Made by a program: the position numbers and the translations under genes. Under the pieces are notes generated by a model. It made no database searches and had not been told where the DNA came from. It saw only the letters and a list, made by a program, of their open reading frames with translations. From positions 1,116,001 through 1,180,000 of the forward strand of contig NZ_CP054052.1 of assembly GCF_013283835.1 (NCBI RefSeq): a stretch of 64,000 nt of DNA. Direction: 5' to 3'. Source of the stretch: Poseidonibacter lekithochrous. Its GTDB lineage: Bacteria > Campylobacterota > Campylobacteria > Campylobacterales > Arcobacteraceae. This document shows positions 10,722 through 19,113 of the stretch, piece by piece (positions within the stretch are counted from its first letter, which is position 1; each line of letters opens with the position of its first letter).

Positions 10722-12575
10722 TTAGTCCTCATTTTCTTTAAAATAACTAGATATTACTTCTGCATCTTTTTGGTTTAGAACTTCTTTTAGTTCCTCAACT
10801 GATGCTGTTTTTATTTTTTCAAATTCACCAAAATATAAAAGAAGTTTTTTTACTTTTGCTTCTCCAATACCTTTGATTTGAAGTAGAGATATTTGTTTGT
10901 CTTCTGCTCGTTTTTGTTTTTTATGGAAATTAATTACAAATCTATGTGCTTCATCTCTTTGTCTTTGAACAAACTGTAATCTTTGATCAGATGTTTTAAG
11001 TTTTAGAGCTCTAATACTTCCATCTTTATCTTTATAATGAACAATATCTTTTGCAGCACCTTTTGCTCTATGAGCTTTGGCATCTACTTTTTCTTTTGCT
11101 ATTGCTATTATATCTAGATTCACTCCCACTGATTGAACAATATCATATGCTAGTTTTAGTAGTGTCTCTCCTCCGTCAATTACCCAAAGGTCTGGAGCAG
11201 GATTCTTTTCAAAAGAATCAACTCTTCTCATTAACATTTCTCTCATTTGAGAGTATTCGTCCTTTGATTCAAGATTATAGTGTCTAAAAGCTTTTTTATC
11301 AAAGGTATTTAACTCTTCATTCCATACAACCATAGCTCCAACAGTTGCTTGTCCCATCATATGTGAGTTATCATAAGACTCAACCCTATAAGGAAGTGTA
11401 TTCAATCCAAATAGATTTTGCAGTTCTTCATATATAGTTGTTTGATTTTTAGAAGATTCAATTCTAAGTAATTCATCACAGTTATTAAGTGCAATATCCA
11501 CTAGAGTTTTTTTCTTATCTCTTTTTGGATTTATAATTTTGATATTTCTATCAAATCTCTCTTTTATAAATACCTCTAAATCTTCTTTTTCTTCTACTTC
11601 GTTAGCTACTAATATCTCTTTTGGAAGTAGGGGAATTTCATTATCATAGTAGTTTATAATAGCTCTTTGATATGCTTCATTTAAATCTATTGTAGGTTCA
11701 TTATCAATGATTGTATCTATTTTAATAAAGTCATGTGATGAAGAAGCTAGTTTTCCATCTCTAATGAACATTCTTACAATTACAGCTTTTTTTCTACCTG
11801 CTTTAATTGCAAAAAGGTCTAAGTCTTCATTTGTTGCTAAATCCATACCTGATTTGATTTGAGATTTTTCAATAGTTTTTATTCTATCTCTTAATTTCAT
11901 AGCTTCTTCAAATCTAAAGTCTTCTGCATACTCTTCCATTTTTTCTTGTAGTTTTGCTATTAGTTTTGTTTTGTTATATATAAAATCTAATGCAGTATCT
12001 ACTAGTTTTGAGTAATCTTCTGTAGTAATCTTACCTTCACATGGAGCATGACATTTTTTGATTTGATGGAAAAGACAAGCTTCTTTTCCTTTGATACATG
12101 ATTTTTTTTGAACTAGAGGAACTATTTCATAAATAGAATCCAACATATCTTTAGCCCCTGTTGAGTATGGTCCAAAGTATTTGATACTTTTTCTTTTATG
12201 TACTTTTCTAGTGATTTCAAGTCTAGGGAATAGTTCTGCATAATCTACCATGATATATGGATATGTTTTATCATCTCGTAGTAAAATATTGTATTTTGGT
12301 TTTAGTTGTTTGATAAGAGAATTTTCCAAAATCAAAGCATCATGTTCATTAGGAACAACAATCCATTCAAGTGATACAGCTTCGCTAATCATCTTGTATA
12401 TTCTAGGACCTAATTTATCTGCTGGTAATAGTTTTGGAGTAAATTTAAAGTATGACTTTACTCTATTTTTAAGGACTTTTGCTTTTCCAATATAAAGTAA
12501 ATGACCATCTTTGTCAAAGTACTGATAGACTCCCGCTTCATTTGGGAGTTGTTTTAATTTCTCTTCTAAATTCAT
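10722..12575 (-). CDS. uvrC: UvrABC system protein C (excinuclease subunit)
   Basis: The nucleotide-excision-repair endonuclease that cuts either side of a lesion with UvrB. The GIY-YIG domain at about 10-95 ([20 protein letters not shown]-x-R-V) makes the 3' incision. A cysteine-rich segment ([20 protein letters not shown]) is near 160-180, and a UVR motif that pairs with UvrB ([17 protein letters not shown]) is near 225. The RNase-H-like 5' nuclease ([26 protein letters not shown]) follows, and the protein ends with helix-hairpin-helix motifs ([16 protein letters not shown]). The 617-residue length is normal. First gene of the uvrC-alr-Sel1 operon. Confidence 0.96.
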   Translation of the reverse strand: MNLEEKLKQLPNEAGVYQYFDKDGHLLYIGKAKVLKNRVKSYFKFTPKLLPADKLGPRIYKMISEAVSLEWIVVPNEHDALILENSLIKQLKPKYNILLRDDKTYPYIMVDYAELFPRLEITRKVHKRKSIKYFGPYSTGAKDMLDSIYEIVPLVQKKSCIKGKEACLFHQIKKCHAPCEGKITTEDYSKLVDTALDFIYNKTKLIAKLQEKMEEYAEDFRFEEAMKLRDRIKTIEKSQIKSGMDLATNEDLDLFAIKAGRKKAVIVRMFIRDGKLASSSHDFIKIDTIIDNEPTIDLNEAYQRAIINYYDNEIPLLPKEILVANEVEEKEDLEVFIKERFDRNIKIINPKRDKKKTLVDIALNNCDELLRIESSKNQTTIYEELQNLFGLNTLPYRVESYDNSHMMGQATVGAMVVWNEELNTFDKKAFRHYNLESKDEYSQMREMLMRRVDSFEKNPAPDLWVIDGGETLLKLAYDIVQSVGVNLDIIAIAKEKVDAKAHRAKGAAKDIVHYKDKDGSIRALKLKTSDQRLQFVQRQRDEAHRFVINFHKKQKRAEDKQISLLQIKGIGEAKVKKLLLYFGEFEKIKTASVEELKEVLNQKDAEVISSYFKENED

Positions 12576-12620
12576 AGGCGAATTGTATCAAAAGTATGCT
12601 TTTAGTTTAGGGCTAAAAGC

Positions 12621-13514
12621 TTAGTGATAATTTATATAATAAGGCTGAACCATAATCTTTTGACTACCTACATTTTGTAATCCTAATATCTCTTTAGGAG
12701 TCATAATAGGTTTTGTATCTGAGTTATAAAAAATCTTAAATCCGCCAATAGCTTTATGAGTTTGCTCTGTTGCATATAAACCATTGTATATTTTGATTTT
12801 TACACCTGCATTTCCATGTCCATCGATATTATAAATAAGGTTTAGATTATCAAAGTTTTTAACTTCTTCTTTTTTTCTTAACATTCTTTTATGGAACATA
12901 TGTACGATTAGATTTCTTTTTTCTTCTACATTATTCTCTATTAGATAATTACTAATAGACTCTTGTGCTTTATTTAGATCATCTGCAAAAATATGACCAA
13001 CATATTTTCCCGGTGGGTATCTTCTATGTGTTGGGATTTTGAATTCAGGATCAATTGCTAAATGAACATTATCATATTTAAGATATTTTAGTATTGGTTG
13101 TACTGCTTCAAAAGCTGTTTTAGTTCCTAGTTGTACATCAAGTATTACAGCAAAACCTTCTTTGTTTGCTCTTTTGATGTATTTCATTACAGTTTTTTCA
13201 CTCATTCCTAGTAAGTAGTCGTTTCTTCTTCCCGGATCTCTTGTTGCTAGGGAGTGAATAATATGAAAGGCAAGTTTTACATCTACATTGTTATCTAACT
13301 CATTTTTGAAATATAATTCTTTTTCTTTCATCTTAATAATTAGCTCATCAATATTATTTTCTCCTAAAATTCCAAGGGATGGAGTATTAGGTCTTCCATA
13401 ATAACCAACTAAAACTTCTTTCTTTTTAATTGTTGTACTAGGCTCGATATTAGCGCTAGAGTTTTGTAAAAATACTATAAAAATCATGCTTATTAGGATT
13501 GAAAATTTATTCAT
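12621..13514 (-). CDS. Exported conserved protein of unknown function, barrel-like
   Basis: 297 residues with a signal peptide (MNKFSILISMIFIVFLQNSSA). The core has a recognisable pattern: GYYGRPNTPSLGILGE at the start, FHIIHSLATRDPGRRNDYL, AVILDVQLGTK, HLAIDPEFKIP and YNIDGHGNAG. The alternating strand/helix arrangement with acidic residues at strand ends (LDVQLG, AIDPEF, NIDGHG) suggests a TIM-barrel-like fold such as a secreted hydrolase. I know of no assigned function. It is followed by uvrC in the same direction after 45 nt, and diverges from the SRAP gene. Confidence 0.65.
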   Translation of the reverse strand: MNKFSILISMIFIVFLQNSSANIEPSTTIKKKEVLVGYYGRPNTPSLGILGENNIDELIIKMKEKELYFKNELDNNVDVKLAFHIIHSLATRDPGRRNDYLLGMSEKTVMKYIKRANKEGFAVILDVQLGTKTAFEAVQPILKYLKYDNVHLAIDPEFKIPTHRRYPPGKYVGHIFADDLNKAQESISNYLIENNVEEKRNLIVHMFHKRMLRKKEEVKNFDNLNLIYNIDGHGNAGVKIKIYNGLYATEQTHKAIGGFKIFYNSDTKPIMTPKEILGLQNVGSQKIMVQPYYINYH

Positions 13515-13649
13515 TGTTGACTTCTTTCAAAAATTATTTTATTTCTTGGGAAAGTATAATGTAAAATATTGAAAGGAAATTTAAATATAGTGAAATAAGT
13601 GTAATAACAGTAAAAATAAATTAGTATTATGAAAAACAAAAGAGAGTAG

Positions 13650-14360
13650 ATGCCTGGACGATTAGCGATATATGATGATACATCATTTAAAGAGGATGCA
13701 AAAGAGCTTATAAGAAATGATATGGTTATAAATCTACATGCACGATATAATATCCCACCAACTATTCCAATACCTGCATTATTAAATAATGGCAACTATT
13801 TATATACTCATTTTGGTTATCTTCCTTCTTGGGCGAGTAGTAAAAACTCTATGAATATAAATGCACGAAGTGAAAGTATTTATGAAAAGAAAACATTTAG
13901 AGATTCTTTCAAATATAGAAGATGTATTATTCCTATAAATGGTTTTTATGAGTGGAGAGTAGAAGAGAAAGAAAAAACTCCTTTTTTAGTAAGTGATATG
14001 AATAAAGATTATATGGCACTAGCAGGTATTTGGGATGAATATTTTGATAGTGAACTTAATATGAATATTGTAACAGTTGCTTTAATTACTTGTGATGCAA
14101 ATGAAAAGCTAGGAGAAATACATCATCGAATGCCAGTTGTATTAGATAAAAAAGATTTTAATACTTGGCTTCATTGTGATGATATAAAAAAAGTAAATGA
14201 GCTATTTGCTATATATCCAAATGAAAAACTAAAACTATATGAAGTTAGAAATGAAGTGAATAAAGTAGCATTTGATGAAGCTTCATGTCTTGATGAGGTA
14301 ATTGCTGAAAAAGAGGAAGAGAATGAGCCAAAAGAGATAGGACAATTATCTCTTTTTTAA
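13650..14360 (+). CDS. SRAP (YedK/HMCES-like) abasic-site protein with Pro2 and C-terminal clamp-binding-like motif
   Basis: SRAP proteins cap abasic sites in single-stranded DNA through a covalent bond to Cys2. Here the N-terminus is MPGRLAIYDD, so the usual Met-Cys-Gly-Arg is Met-Pro-Gly-Arg. The start is fixed because TAG directly precedes the ATG in frame. The other family residues remain: N71 (NINARSES), E101 (GFYEWR) and H158 (EIHHRMPVVL). The last residues are IGQLSLF, matching the bacterial sliding-clamp motif consensus QL(S/D)LF. The region between about 215 and 230 is acidic and probably flexible. The gene stands alone, divergent from the exported protein upstream and convergent with the kinase gene. 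The Pro2 function is unknown. Confidence 0.9.
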   Translation: MPGRLAIYDDTSFKEDAKELIRNDMVINLHARYNIPPTIPIPALLNNGNYLYTHFGYLPSWASSKNSMNINARSESIYEKKTFRDSFKYRRCIIPINGFYEWRVEEKEKTPFLVSDMNKDYMALAGIWDEYFDSELNMNIVTVALITCDANEKLGEIHHRMPVVLDKKDFNTWLHCDDIKKVNELFAIYPNEKLKLYEVRNEVNKVAFDEASCLDEVIAEKEEENEPKEIGQLSLF

Positions 14361-15119
14361 TCATTTTTTATAATTTAAAAACCAAAGCTTCCAAAGATTA
14401 GTATATATGATTTTATAGCTAGTTAATTTAAGTGTATGTTTTGGTTTTAACCGTTTGAAATAGCTTTTTAATACTTGTGTTTCTTGAGACTTATTTAGCT
14501 TGAATTCTATACAAATATTTGCTATATCAAAGAACCTATCGTTGATACAGCTAAATTCCCAATCTATAAACTTTACTTTACTATTGTGAAACAAAATATT
14601 TTGTTGGTTCAAATCATGGTGAGATAGAACTGCTTCAAATTTGTATTTCTTTAGCTTTTTTAGCTCACTTAGAGCTTCTTTTATAAGCTTTTTTGCTTCT
14701 TTATCTTTTAGTTTTTTCCCATAGTTTTCAAAATCTTTTTTTAAGTCATATTTAGGCTGATTTATTTTAATACTATGTAATTTTTTTAGACTTTTTACAA
14801 GGGCTTTTATATCTTGTTTTTTTAGTTTTTCTTTATGTGAACCTTTTATAAAATCACAAATCATAAGCTCTTTTTTTTCATCTAATAAATAGGGTTTTGA
14901 AGCAATACCTTTTTTGAAAGCTTTCTTTTGTATTTTGAACTCTTTTTTTCTACTGTGTTCATCTTGATGATAATGTTTAAATACTCTTATTAAATAATCA
15001 TTTCTTGAACTTTTTAATTTATATATAGTGTTACATAAACCTTGAGTTTTTAATAGTTTTAGATTTAACAACTCTTCATTTGAAAATAGTTCGTATCTTT
15101 TAAGCTTTTGAAGTTTCAT
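14361..15119 (-). CDS. Choline/thiamine-kinase-like phosphotransferase
   Basis: A 252-residue cytoplasmic kinase of the APH/choline kinase superfamily. A nucleotide-binding N-lobe is followed by the catalytic loop (VLSHHDLNQQNILF, near 165-178) and the metal-binding segment (VKFIDWEFSCINDRFFDIAN). The protein is unusually lysine-rich. It overlaps the 3' end of pnuC by 20 nt, so the two are coupled. PnuC-type carriers need a partner kinase to trap their vitamin substrate, which points to thiamine or nicotinamide riboside phosphorylation. The sequence alone does not decide which. Confidence 0.75.
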   Translation of the reverse strand: MKLQKLKRYELFSNEELLNLKLLKTQGLCNTIYKLKSSRNDYLIRVFKHYHQDEHSRKKEFKIQKKAFKKGIASKPYLLDEKKELMICDFIKGSHKEKLKKQDIKALVKSLKKLHSIKINQPKYDLKKDFENYGKKLKDKEAKKLIKEALSELKKLKKYKFEAVLSHHDLNQQNILFHNSKVKFIDWEFSCINDRFFDIANICIEFKLNKSQETQVLKSYFKRLKPKHTLKLTSYKIIYTNLWKLWFLNYKK

Positions 15120-15645
15120 ACTCTACTTTCCATCTTCTGTATGCAACAAAGGCTAAAATTGTATAAATTACAAATAAGATAGCTGTCAGATTTAGACCTT
15201 TTTGAATATAGATATAAATAGAAATAAAATCAATAACTATCCAATATATCCAGTTCTCCAGTATTTTTTGAGCTAACATATATGTAGAGAATACTGCAAA
15301 TATAGTAGTAAAAGAGTCAATATATGCAAAATCTGCACTAGTATAGTTACTCATTATAAATCCGAATACAAGTGAAATTACCGAAAGCAGGGCAATGATT
15401 TTGATGTTTTTGATTAAACCATAAGTACTTACTTCAAGTTCATTATTTTGTAATCTTCCTCCGTATTTCCATGCATACCAACCATAAATAGCCATTATTA
15501 GATAGTAGACATTTAATGCACTATCCATTAGAAGTGAAACATCAAAGAAAATGATTGAATAAATTAGTGTAGAGAAAAATGCAGCTGGCCAACACCATAT
15601 ATTTTGTTTTATTGCAAGTATTAAATATGCAATAGCTAAAGCCAT
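15100..15645 (-). CDS. pnuC: PnuC-family vitamin transporter (nicotinamide riboside or thiamine)
   Basis: 181 residues as drawn, with seven predicted membrane helices. The PnuC signature is visible (AIKQNIWCWPAAFFSTLIYS; NVYYLIMAIYGWYAWKYGG; ENWIYWIVIDFISIYIYIQ). It is a facilitative carrier whose substrate is held in the cell by phosphorylation. The next gene encodes a kinase and overlaps it. The annotated ATG is probably not the true start: the frame stays open for 22 more codons to an ATC at 15711, which lies 6 nt after AAAAAGGA. Those residues (IESFLNNIIESLNYVSNWEA) look like the missing N-terminal segment. GGAAG upstream of 15645 is the competing site. Confidence 0.85.
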   Translation of the reverse strand: MALAIAYLILAIKQNIWCWPAAFFSTLIYSIIFFDVSLLMDSALNVYYLIMAIYGWYAWKYGGRLQNNELEVSTYGLIKNIKIIALLSVISLVFGFIMSNYTSADFAYIDSFTTIFAVFSTYMLAQKILENWIYWIVIDFISIYIYIQKGLNLTAILFVIYTILAFVAYRRWKVEYETSKA

Positions 15646-15761
15646 AGCTATTGCTTCCCAGTTTGATACGTAGTTTAATGATTCAATTATATTATTTAAA
15701 AAACTTTCGATTATAAATCCTTTTTATTTGTGGAAATATATCAAAATAAAAGTAAAACTAT

Positions 15762-16310
15762 CTACTTTCCTAAAAGTTTTTTTATTTCTGGTTCTATTTC
15801 TACAGGTTTTGTACTAGATCCATATCTCTCAATTACTTTACCCTTTGAATCAATTAAAAATTTTGTAAAGTTCCATTTGATACCAGTAGTGCCGAATATT
15901 CCTGATGCTTCTTTTTTTAGATAAGTATATAAAGGAATTTCATTCTCTCCGTTTACATCTACTTTTGCAAACATATCAAAATCAACACCATAAGTTAATC
16001 TACAAAACTCTTGTATCTCTTTATTTGATCCTGGTTCTTGACTTCCAAACTGATTTGAAGGAAAACCTAATATCATAAACTCTTCATCTTTATAGTCTTG
16101 AAATAGTTTTTCTAATCCTTCATATTGAGATGTAAAGCCACATTTACTTGCAACATTTACAATAAGAAGTACTTTTCCTTCATATTTTGATAGAGAAATT
16201 TCTTGTCCCTCTATATTTTTAACTTTGTAATCATAAACACTCATTGATTCTTCCTTTGCAAACATTGTACTAATGCTTAGAATAAATATTAATAAAATTT
16301 TGTAAAACAT
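15762..16310 (-). CDS. Exported glutathione peroxidase family protein
   Basis: A thiol peroxidase of the GPx family. It has the catalytic Cys in NVASKCGFTSQY, the FPSNQFGSQEPGS glutamine motif, the WNFTKFLID tryptophan/asparagine motif and a probable resolving Cys in EFCRLTYG. Unlike most bacterial homologues it starts with a signal peptide (MFYKILLIFILSISTMFA), so it probably works in the periplasm, presumably reduced by a thioredoxin-like partner. 182 residues is the family length plus the signal peptide. CAT at 16310 follows a TAAGGATATGTC context on the coding strand. Confidence 0.9.
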   Translation of the reverse strand: MFYKILLIFILSISTMFAKEESMSVYDYKVKNIEGQEISLSKYEGKVLLIVNVASKCGFTSQYEGLEKLFQDYKDEEFMILGFPSNQFGSQEPGSNKEIQEFCRLTYGVDFDMFAKVDVNGENEIPLYTYLKKEASGIFGTTGIKWNFTKFLIDSKGKVIERYGSSTKPVEIEPEIKKLLGK

Positions 16311-16371
16311 GACATATCCTTATTAATTATATACCAATCTTATCAAAATAAAATATCTTTTCGTAGAAGTA

Positions 16372-17673
16372 TTATGTTCTTTTATAGATTGTTGAACGAT
16401 TTCTACCTTGTTGTTTTGAAACATATAATGCCTCATCTGCTTTAGCTACTAAATCATCTAAGTCTTTATCGTCTTTTTCTATTTCTGATATACCAATACT
16501 AACTGTTGTATTAATATGATAATCTCTTTTTATATATGGTGTATCAAATATACTTTCTCTGATTTTTTCAGCTAATACAAAAGCCCCTGAAGCATCTACA
16601 TTATGTAATAATATTACAAACTCTTCTCCCCCAGTTCTTGCTAAAATATCTGCTTTTCTAATTTGTTTATTCATAGTTGAAGAAACTAGTTTTAATATTT
16701 CGTCTCCAATTTGATGCCCATAAGTATCATTTACTCTTTTGAAGAAATCAATATCAATACAAACTAAACTAATTTTATATCTTTCTCTTTTTGCAACATT
16801 AAAAGATTGAGAACCGACTTTGAAGAAGTATCGTCTATTTGGAATATTTGTAAGAAAATCTTGCATAGAGATTTGCGTTAATTGCTCATTGGCTTTAGAG
16901 AGTTCTTTTGTTCTATCTTTTACTTTTTTCTCTAGGGTTTTATTTAATCTAAGAATATTTTTTTCTCTATTGTATATTGATTGAACAGCAAATGTAAAAA
17001 TTGAAATAAAAGCAATTGATGTAAGAAAAGTAATCATATATAATAAATCAGTTTTTGAAGTAATTAATTGTACATTTTCATTATAAGTATCAATAGGAAT
17101 ACTTACTCTTAATCCACCAATAATATCACCTTCTTTATAACCTTGACTTTGATGACAAGATAAACATGATTTTTTTACTAGTAAAGTTCCTAGATAATGA
17201 TATTTATCTTCTTCAATACTTGAATAGTTTGTTTGATTAGGATTATTCTCAAGAAATTTCAATGCTCTTTTTTCAAACTTATCTGGCATATTATTAGGAT
17301 TAATTGGTTGTAAGCTCGTAATTCTAAAATAATACTTCTCTTTTTTATTAGATAATTCAGAAATTTGTCTTGTCATCCACGCTGGATTTATTTTTATTAG
17401 TAGCTCATTGTCTTTAGTATAAATATGATTATCTTTTAAATATGGGTTAGGTTTCATTCCATCATGTGCTTTTATATAAACTCCACCATGATTAGAAGCC
17501 CATTGTCTAGTATTTACAATGTTATTGAATAAAGATGTAGCTTTTTCGTATAAGACTTTTTTTGATATTTCAATATAATTTATTTTAGAATAATTAATAT
17601 AATTTACAATAAATAAAGTAAAAACAAAAATTACGGTAATAATAGAAAAGATAATAAAATTTTTATTTCGCAT
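16372..17673 (-). CDS. Diguanylate cyclase with haem-binding DUF3365 (Tll0287-like) sensor domain
   Basis: A membrane protein with TM1 at the N-terminus and a periplasmic DUF3365-type domain carrying a c-type haem motif (CLSCHQSQGY) and GGLRVSIPI. TM2 (LLYMITFLTSIAFISIFTFAV) and a short coiled coil follow. The GGDEF domain reads RTGGEEFVILL, so it should be active in making c-di-GMP, and DFLTNIPNRRYFF is the usual DxLTxxxNRR opening. A TTG at 17706 extends the frame by 11 codons, but the ATG at 17673 with upstream GAGG fits better. Probably senses redox state, oxygen or NO through the haem. The ligand is inferred. Confidence 0.88.
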   Translation of the reverse strand: MRNKNFIIFSIITVIFVFTLFIVNYINYSKINYIEISKKVLYEKATSLFNNIVNTRQWASNHGGVYIKAHDGMKPNPYLKDNHIYTKDNELLIKINPAWMTRQISELSNKKEKYYFRITSLQPINPNNMPDKFEKRALKFLENNPNQTNYSSIEEDKYHYLGTLLVKKSCLSCHQSQGYKEGDIIGGLRVSIPIDTYNENVQLITSKTDLLYMITFLTSIAFISIFTFAVQSIYNREKNILRLNKTLEKKVKDRTKELSKANEQLTQISMQDFLTNIPNRRYFFKVGSQSFNVAKRERYKISLVCIDIDFFKRVNDTYGHQIGDEILKLVSSTMNKQIRKADILARTGGEEFVILLHNVDASGAFVLAEKIRESIFDTPYIKRDYHINTTVSIGISEIEKDDKDLDDLVAKADEALYVSKQQGRNRSTIYKRT

Positions 17674-17815
17674 AGCCCTAAATACCTCGCTTCTATTATT
17701 ATACAATAAAAAATAATGTTTTAATGCTTTATTTATAACAATAAATAGACAATTTTTACGTAATCATCTTGTAATTAAATAATAATAGTATTTTGTTAAT
17801 AAAAAGGAGATAATA

Positions 17816-17914
17816 ATGGAAATTTTATATGTTATGTTAACTAGTGTTATTGTTGTTGGATTTACTTCTTTATTAGCTGTGTATTATATGAGTAAGAATA
17901 AAAAATATATTTGA
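17816..17914 (+). CDS. Small single-span membrane peptide, 32 residues
   Basis: ATG at 17816 follows an excellent Shine-Dalgarno (AAAAAGGAGATAATA). The peptide has a hydrophobic span of about 20 residues (MLTSVIVVGFTSLLAVYYM) and a basic tail (SKNKKYI). It ends 13 nt before tRNA-Pro, which is on the other strand. The size and form resemble small oxidase-associated or regulatory membrane peptides, but I recognise no family. The strong ribosome site and a clean single-span topology make it a real gene candidate. Confidence 0.6.
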   Translation: MEILYVMLTSVIVVGFTSLLAVYYMSKNKKYI

Positions 17915-17927
17915 TTGTTTTTGAAAA

Positions 17928-18004
17928 TGGTCGGAGTGAAAGGACTCGAACCTTCGACCCCCTGGTCCCAAACCAGGTGCGCTACCAGGCTGCGCTACAC
18001 TCCG
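17928..18004 (-). tRNA. tRNA-Pro (anticodon TGG)
   Basis: Reading the minus strand, acceptor CGGAGTG (18004-17998) pairs with CACTCCG (17938-17932), and CCA is encoded at 17930-17928. The D-arm contains AGCGCAGCCTGGTAGCGC. The anticodon stem CCTGG/CCAGG encloses TTTGGGA, giving anticodon TGG. The T-arm carries GGTTCGAGTCC. All 77 nt form a standard cloverleaf. Confidence 0.97.
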
Positions 18005-18070
18005 TCCGTTGTAAGTAGGGCGGAATTATAGTTTCTTTTTAAACTTTTGTCAAGGGCATTTTTGAAAATA

Positions 18071-18538
18071 TTAATTTTTTTTGATAATTTCTATATCGTT
18101 TACTGTTTCAATTAATGATTTTAGTGTGCCATCTTGCATTTGTAAAGTACCCTTACTTTTGATTCTACCTTTTGAATTGTATGTAAAGTTATAGTTCTTA
18201 TCAAAGTCAACTTCAATAAATTTATCTTTTTTAACTTCAATTCTTTCAGGTTTAACATCATTTTTAGCAGCTTTCTTTAAAATATAGATTATTGCATAAT
18301 TGTCTTTTTTATATTTTGTATCATCATTTTTCTCACCATTAAAATCATCATTAAAGAATACAAATTTATCTTTTCCTAATAAAAAACGAGCAATTTTATT
18401 TGTAACTCTAGCTTCTAGGTAGTTGTTTTCTAATGAATCAAAATTATCAATCTCTCCAAGTGTTATTCCCTTGAAGCTAATTGTATAGTTTGCAAATGCA
18501 AAATTTGCCATTATAAGTAGTGATAGTAGTAGTTTCAT
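18071..18538 (-). CDS. Exported protein of unknown function
   Basis: 155 residues with a signal peptide (MKLLLSLLIMANFAFA) and an acidic/basic, beta-rich mature part (YTISFKGITLGEIDNFDSLE; NYNFTYNSKGRIKSKGTLQM). AAAGGAC lies upstream of the ATG. The strand-rich periplasmic character suggests a small beta-sheet protein, but I recognise no family. It is followed on the same strand by tRNA-Pro after 66 nt. Confidence 0.55.
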   Translation of the reverse strand: MKLLLSLLIMANFAFANYTISFKGITLGEIDNFDSLENNYLEARVTNKIARFLLGKDKFVFFNDDFNGEKNDDTKYKKDNYAIIYILKKAAKNDVKPERIEVKKDKFIEVDFDKNYNFTYNSKGRIKSKGTLQMQDGTLKSLIETVNDIEIIKKN

Positions 18539-18604
18539 AAAATATGTCCTTTGTAATAAAGATAATATTATAGCTAAAATGTATATCTATTGTGAATAAA
18601 TAGA

Positions 18605-19105
18605 TTATTTAAAAGGATTCGTCTTTTCAATTAATATATCTTCATTATCTACAAATCTATCACATTTTTTACCATTTAGTTTTCTACAAATATTTTGCCA
18701 TCTTCTTGTATGTCCTGAGTTTACTTTTGAGAAGTCTTTTAATTCAAACATTATTGCATGTGCATATTCATGTGGTAAAACATGAGTAATCATATATTGA
18801 CTATTTTCTTGAAATCTTTTTTTATTAAGATATATTTTTATTTGACCTTTTCTATCATAGATTGTCATACCAAATCTTTTTGCAGACATTTGATCTGAAA
18901 TAATAAGAGGGAAGTCTCTTTTTATTTGTAGTTTAGTATATGCAAGATATTTAAGTTCTTGTTGTTTTGTTTTTATTTGTTGTTGAATATTTTTATTTAG
19001 TGGGTTTTTAATAAAGCTGTAGTCTTGGTACCAAAGATAAACTAAAAGTGCAAGAGCACTAATAGTTGTTATAAAAAAGAATTTTTGTAAGTTTTTAAAA
19101 AACAT
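18605..19105 (-). CDS. Membrane-anchored SprT-like zinc metalloprotease
   Basis: 166 residues. A membrane anchor occupies about 8-26 (FFFITTISALALLVYLWYQ), with the rest on one side of the membrane. The metal site is HEYAH (in VLPHEYAHAIMFEL), followed by GHTRRWQNICRKLNGKKC, which corresponds to the third ligand region (HGxxW) of SprT/Spartan-like proteases. A DNA-repair role as in Spartan is not implied, because the protein is membrane anchored. The gene begins 8 nt after the J-domain gene ends, so the two are probably one operon. Confidence 0.75.
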   Translation of the reverse strand: MFFKNLQKFFFITTISALALLVYLWYQDYSFIKNPLNKNIQQQIKTKQQELKYLAYTKLQIKRDFPLIISDQMSAKRFGMTIYDRKGQIKIYLNKKRFQENSQYMITHVLPHEYAHAIMFELKDFSKVNSGHTRRWQNICRKLNGKKCDRFVDNEDILIEKTNPFK

Positions 19106-19113
19106 TTCACGGA

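Noticed and set aside
13511-13795. Minus-strand ORF over the start of the SRAP gene
   Set aside because: Overlaps the well-supported SRAP coding start and the divergent promoter, and shows no family features.
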